64,000 nucleotides of DNA from Planctomycetota bacterium (lineage in GTDB: Bacteria > Planctomycetota > Phycisphaerae > UBA1845 > PWPN01): NCBI GenBank assembly GCA_022711465.1, contig JAKLEZ010000005.1:124001-188000 (forward strand), in the 5' to 3' direction. The position numbers and the translations under genes were made by a program. The stretch's first letter is position 1. Every line of letters starts with the position of its first letter. Positions 61,101 to 64,000 of this stretch are shown piece after piece. Below the pieces are notes generated by a model, which saw nothing but the letters and a program-made list of their open reading frames with translations, was not told where the DNA came from and made no database searches.

Positions 61101-64000
61101 GGCGCAACCGCTGCGGCCGGCCGCGAATGCCAGGGCGTTGGCGAGGATCAAGCCGCCGTCGGTGTTCGACACCCAGAACTCCTCTTCCACCGTATCTGAC
61201 GGCGGGTGCAGTGCCAGGTCGACGCGCGGTGTTCCGTTGATCTCGCGCACCGTGATCAGCGGAGCTCCATCGCTCCAGTTGGCGACGAAGGACGCGCCCT
61301 CGACCAGGTAGGAAGACCAGATTCGGAAACTCCGATTACCGCCGTCGAACCGGGTTACGCCGCTCATCGTGGGATGGCCGGGCAGAAAGACGCGGTCGAG
61401 TGACTGTCGCGGCCCGTCGAGGATTGGCGGGAAGACGTTGTGACCCGGGTAGCTGATGCAGAAGTAGTCGTCCAGCAGGAACCGACCGGCAAGGGCGCTG
61501 AACGAACGCACGTTCACGTTGGCGAACACCGCCAGGACCACTCCCCCGCCGCCGTCCACGTAATCGGCCAGCCGGTCGCCCAGGGTGAAAGGATCGGCGA
61601 ACTGATCGTTGCTCCAGACAACCACCGCGTCGAACGCCTTCAGATCGGCAGGCGCGGGGGTCACCCGACCGGTGTTGATGATACCGATGTCGCTGAACCG
61701 ACCGGTGGCCATGATCTTGTCGCGGACATCCGTGAAGTGGGGATCGCTGACGTCGGCGGGGTAGGCGGCGGCGACGATCCCGCCGCGCAGCCGGCTGGTG
61801 TCCACGGCCTCGGCGGCCAGGAACGGCTCATCGACCGGCACGCCGGATGCTCCGTCGGCGGGAGCGGGATGAACCGCGGGCCTTGGCGGTCCGATGACGC
61901 GGATGGTGACGCGGGCCAGGTTCGAGTCGCCGCCTCCGGGAGCGACGCCGCCGTCGCCGGCCTGGTAGGCGAACTGATCGACGCCCTCGAATCCCGCGTC
62001 CGGGGTGTAGGTCAACCGTCCGGCGTCGTCGATGGTGCTGAGCCGACCATGGTCGGGGTTGGATACGACTCGGAAGAGGAGCTTCCCGGGTGGGGCCGGC
62101 CGGCCATCATCGTCCACGGGGAGCTCGATCTCCACCGGCACATGGAGCGTGGTCGCCGCCAGCACGTCATGGGCCGTGGGAGGCGACGTAGCCTGAACCG
62201 CGAGTTGGACCGCCCGCACCTGGACGAGGCCAGTGATCGCATTGAGGAACCGGACATCGGCCAGATACTCGATCACGCTCACCGGAAGACTGTCGGCATC
62301 TGCGGCAATGCAGAGCTCGACGTCCTGGGAGCCACCGGGCGGCAGCTCGCCGCGGTCGGGCGTGACCGACACCCAGGAGGCTCCGGACTCGGTCGACCAC
62401 GGCAGGCTCGCGGGCGGTTCGGAGACGTTGGTCAGCGTATAGGTGCGGCATGCCGGCGAGAACGGTCCTCCCGCCAGGCCGCGAGCAGCCAGGGGGCCGG
62501 CGGGTGTGATTCGCAGGGCGTCCGTCACGCAGGCTCCGGTGTCGTCCAACCGGCTCTCCAGGTAATCAACCGGTATGCCGCCGCCACGGGAGAGACCGAC
62601 CAGCGGATCGTTCGCGTTGATATCCAGCCAGGAAAGGCGAATCCGCCCGTCGCAGAACAGCTCGGCCTGGAACGTGCTGGATCCCCCGGTAGCGGCGTCG
62701 CGCACCTGTTCCCAGGTGACTGCGGCCCGGTCTACGAGCTGCTTGCAGCTGACGTGTCCGGCCTCGGCGGGTGTGAACCACTCGAAGAGGGCGGAGATCC
62801 TGGGCATGGCGAAGTGCCGGCCGAGGGTATCACCAGAGGTGTCATCCCACTGATCGAAGGTGATCGTACCCTCACTGTTCACGTAGAAAGCGCCGTACGA
62901 CGATCCGTAGAGAGACACCTGCCGGCCATCGCTCAAGGTCACCTCGGAGACGTTTCGAAGCCAGGCGCCGCCGGTCGGATCGACGGGCAATTCCACGATG
63001 GGCTGGGCGCAGACGGCGTAGTAGTCGATGGACCCGTCCGGCGTGAACAGGAGGCTCTTGTGGTTAAGCGTCCCGGTATCCAGGAGGAAGTGCCGGGTAT
63101 GGTAGTCCGGGGCATCGGGCGTCGCGAATGCCATGCAGGATCCCCCGGCATCCTCGCGGGTGAGATTGCCGGCCGCATCGGTGACCTCGACCAAGTACTC
63201 GTAGCGGGTCGCGGGCAGCAGCCCGCTCAGCACCAGCCTGTGGGTCCGGTCGGTCGCTGCGCCGACCGCCGTGCGATCCAGGGCACCGCAGGCAGAACCG
63301 AATCGCACCCGGGCGAAGGAAGGCTCATCGGTCGTGAAGGAGACCACAGCGCCCAGGGCGGTCAGCTCCTCGATCTTGAGGTCGGCAATCGCCGGGGCCA
63401 GGCAATCCACGGCCGCCGATGCTGCCGTCTGTGCGGGAAGTCCGGCACCGGCATCGGCGTCGTGATACGTCGCCGTCAGGGTATCGCCGTGAAGCACGAG
63501 CAGCTGATCGGGTGAGGGTGTGCTCGACAGCGCCGTGCTGCCGGCAAACGCGCCGGTATCCGACCCGACCTCGGTCAGGACCAGATCGCGGCCGGCCGGA
63601 TCGCTCGTGGAGGCGATTCGGACCGTGGTCGTATCCGAGACTGCCGGATCGGCGTTCAGATCGCAGTCGTTCACCGTGACGACCGCGGCGCGGTCGCAGC
63701 GGTACGCCTGGGCGCCGAGGGACACCGTTCCCGTCGCGGAGCAGCCCACCAGGCTGGGCGTCGCCACCAGGGAGTAACTCTGGGGACCGACGGGCACGGT
63801 ATAGCCGTGAATGCGGACCATCCACAAGCCCGGCTCGGGTGAGTCGACCACGACTTGCTCGAGGTTGTTCAGCCGATCCGGCTGGGACCGGACGGCCTCG
63901 CGTTCCGGGTGCAGGGGCTCGAGGGTCCAGGGATAGTGAATATCGGTGCCGGCCGGTCCGATGGCGACGACGTCCAGATCGTTGACCAGGGCGGGAATCG
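58167..64000 (-). CDS. Giant secreted multidomain protein, subtilase-like C-terminal part, with dockerin; 5' end outside window
   Basis: The frame is open to the right edge, so only the C-terminal 1944 residues or so are visible. The first 80 residues (LVNDLDVVAIGPAGTDIHYPW, RLNNLEQVVVDSPEPGLWMVRI) match the jelly-roll domain that follows the catalytic domain in S8 peptidases, so the active site is probably just outside the window. Then follow an FN3-like domain (about 63395-63134), BACON-like repeats near 62450-62230 and 59830-59500 (YTLTNVS..., YTLTNTGPDAVQW), a tandem Ig-like domain near 62150-61900, a ThuA/glutamine-amidotransferase-like segment (61800-61450) and a concanavalin-like domain near 60700-60200. 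A type I dockerin ends the protein (GDVNGDARVNVLDLTLVRNR, GDVNADGAIDLLDLAGVRTH). It is likely an extracellular protease or adhesin. Confidence 0.85.
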   Translation of the reverse strand, partial: IPALVNDLDVVAIGPAGTDIHYPWTLEPLHPEREAVRSQPDRLNNLEQVVVDSPEPGLWMVRIHGYTVPVGPQSYSLVATPSLVGCSATGTVSLGAQAYRCDRAAVVTVNDCDLNADPAVSDTTTVRIASTSDPAGRDLVLTEVGSDTGAFAGSTALSSTPSPDQLLVLHGDTLTATYHDADAGAGLPAQTAASAAVDCLAPAIADLKIEELTALGAVVSFTTDEPSFARVRFGSACGALDRTAVGAATDRTHRLVLSGLLPATRYEYLVEVTDAAGNLTREDAGGSCMAFATPDAPDYHTRHFLLDTGTLNHKSLLFTPDGSIDYYAVCAQPIVELPVDPTGGAWLRNVSEVTLSDGRQVSLYGSSYGAFYVNSEGTITFDQWDDTSGDTLGRHFAMPRISALFEWFTPAEAGHVSCKQLVDRAAVTWEQVRDAATGGSSTFQAELFCDGRIRLSWLDINANDPLVGLSRGGGIPVDYLESRLDDTGACVTDALRITPAGPLAARGLAGGPFSPACRTYTLTNVSEPPASLPWSTESGASWVSVTPDRGELPPGGSQDVELCIAADADSLPVSVIEYLADVRFLNAITGLVQVRAVQLAVQATSPPTAHDVLAATTLHVPVEIELPVDDDGRPAPPGKLLFRVVSNPDHGRLSTIDDAGRLTYTPDAGFEGVDQFAYQAGDGGVAPGGGDSNLARVTIRVIGPPRPAVHPAPADGASGVPVDEPFLAAEAVDTSRLRGGIVAAAYPADVSDPHFTDVRDKIMATGRFSDIGIINTGRVTPAPADLKAFDAVVVWSNDQFADPFTLGDRLADYVDGGGGVVLAVFANVNVRSFSALAGRFLLDDYFCISYPGHNVFPPILDGPRQSLDRVFLPGHPTMSGVTRFDGGNRSFRIWSSYLVEGASFVANWSDGAPLITVREINGTPRVDLALHPPSDTVEEEFWVSNTDGGLILANALAFAAGRSGCATTYDVYFGADHPPANLICKDVPDPRCPMPPSLGLDTTYYWQIVAHNRAGSVPGPVWSFRTPEHASMTVGDSVMPSDDLAIPFGNAAVGSPRHERITLRNEHASAVLSLTGLSLVPAADVAEDFENPLADDWRPVEPDQWTVQAGALRALSTTSGSRMQATYGRRTWQDASIRLSLWRTGSPFVAAGLALRASENFNWAAGTGSAYLVGLSGMGSFYVARVVGEEFTFLQPWSSFNPQKILTGANDVVVSLVGPDIDVYINGQLAWAGRDPTITGPGQIALLAYSDPPGTQDATHYFDSVQVGLPLPLAAARQVTLGGLLPLASHETGTDTLVPRPELPAVVNPSSAAAFSMEVEFTMPDPCAGFRLPEPPSIPAQLAPGESIDLGVAFLPAWQGEQACDVLLTGNDLDQPRQRVHMTGSGGPAYLQIAPADEWTFQGPEGGPFTPACGQYTLTNTGPDAVQWSVAASAAWLSALPPGGSLEPGQSTSVDLCVTDGANQLEPDDYQVAIAVADAATALSEYRVIHLSVCRLPQAPLQPDPPDSATGVSLAPSLAWNTGLSPDQTCHAVGSARISYQDREVVLADVVAVASDQLLHEIAVQLSFTGAADLHYLIGESSSREGPFRLAWQRAVPTEGQGEAYYSSGTLDYRLAAGRFYAVGVAWGDTLVGYGLDYRAYPIAWNAGTIEGLVSGRFATPLAEMPADVFAGAAAPIKLCLDDAGSVSHDVYLWRDGEPPALVAPDVVGSTCPPIAPLVQGTLYRWRAVAVSACGARESATWSFTTASCDNGLPTIDRTPGRHPVSRKVHGSAGEFDIDLLATSSGQTLAIEPRRDGPTLLIVHLTRPVQAVGTPVTSSVVLTGPGAAQARITDLAVEGQTASITCEGLSTGAVQLAFPGIRDASDPACGVLDVLDFGVLAGDVNGDARVNVLDLTLVRNRQSQSLDSASCRGDVNADGAIDLLDLAGVRTHVGALFSALPPQ

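Noticed and set aside
61440-63515. 691-codon plus-strand open frame within the dockerin protein gene
   Set aside because: It is antisense to a frame with recognisable FN3-, BACON- and dockerin-type domains and shows no domain of its own.
1-64000. Possible mobile element, prophage, CRISPR or integrated island
   Set aside because: I looked for transposases, integrases, tRNA-associated junctions, direct repeats and repeat-spacer arrays and found none. The glycosidase cluster is better explained by gene duplication.
1-64000. Sigma54 promoters (GG-N10-GC) for the two NtrC-type activators
   Set aside because: Scattered partial matches occur in this GC-rich DNA, but none stands in a clear upstream region with both elements intact.

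Overview
The window is GC-rich chromosomal DNA that fits a planctomycete, probably of the Phycisphaerae type. The evidence is a set of lineage habits: a membrane protein with a CxxCGYxLRGL...CPEC zinc ribbon, a formylglycine sulfatase, Tat-exported Gfo/Idh/MocA oxidoreductases, ECF sigma/anti-sigma pairs (one fused to a prepilin-like H-X-DG domain), a dockerin-terminated giant exoprotein, and many exported glycosidases. I see no tRNA, rRNA, CRISPR array, insertion sequence or phage gene. The species is not identifiable from this sequence.

Layout. 1-8906: the 3' part of an alpha-galactosidase-like enzyme, two coupled bacterial PH-domain membrane proteins, a Tat/lipoprotein oxidoreductase, a receiver-domain protein, a sulfatase and two hypothetical membrane proteins. 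9400-26655: a seven-gene minus-strand operon with 17-70 bp gaps or overlaps. In transcription order it holds four GH36-type alpha-galactosidases plus one divergent GH-D-like barrel, a TIM-barrel hypothetical, a PKD-like secreted protein and a GH2 beta-galactosidase-like enzyme whose catalytic barrel is interrupted by a beta-rich module. Behind its promoter region lies a decayed GH97 fragment wedged against rsmA (26995-27421). 27446-33361: rsmA, a second Tat oxidoreductase, a secreted helical-barrel protein and an esterase with two complete alpha/beta-hydrolase domains.

33592-36545: a histidine kinase and an NtrC-type activator with a GSFSGA loop instead of GAFTGA. 36795-47952: an eight-gene plus-strand operon headed by a GntR/FCD regulator with a palindromic operator at its promoter. 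It encodes two homologous DxDxDG-repeat exported proteins, a sodium-solute symporter, a Gfo/Idh/MocA dehydrogenase, a class III aminotransferase, and two amidohydrolase-fold proteins, of which the second has lost its metal ligands. This looks like an uptake and catabolism unit for an unidentified, probably acidic or amino-bearing, compound. It is my best candidate for an undescribed system.

47953-58070: a structured, terminator-ended intergenic region (candidate small RNA), a secreted hypothetical protein, two ECF sigma/anti-sigma modules, a DUF72 protein, a ResB-like protein, an AraC/GyrI-like regulator and a GAF-sigma54 activator. 58167-64000: the C-terminal 1940 or so residues of a subtilase-like multidomain exoprotein ending in a dockerin. 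Overall the window combines extracellular carbohydrate breakdown, uptake and intracellular processing with a dense set of regulators. Substrate assignments are inference from family membership.
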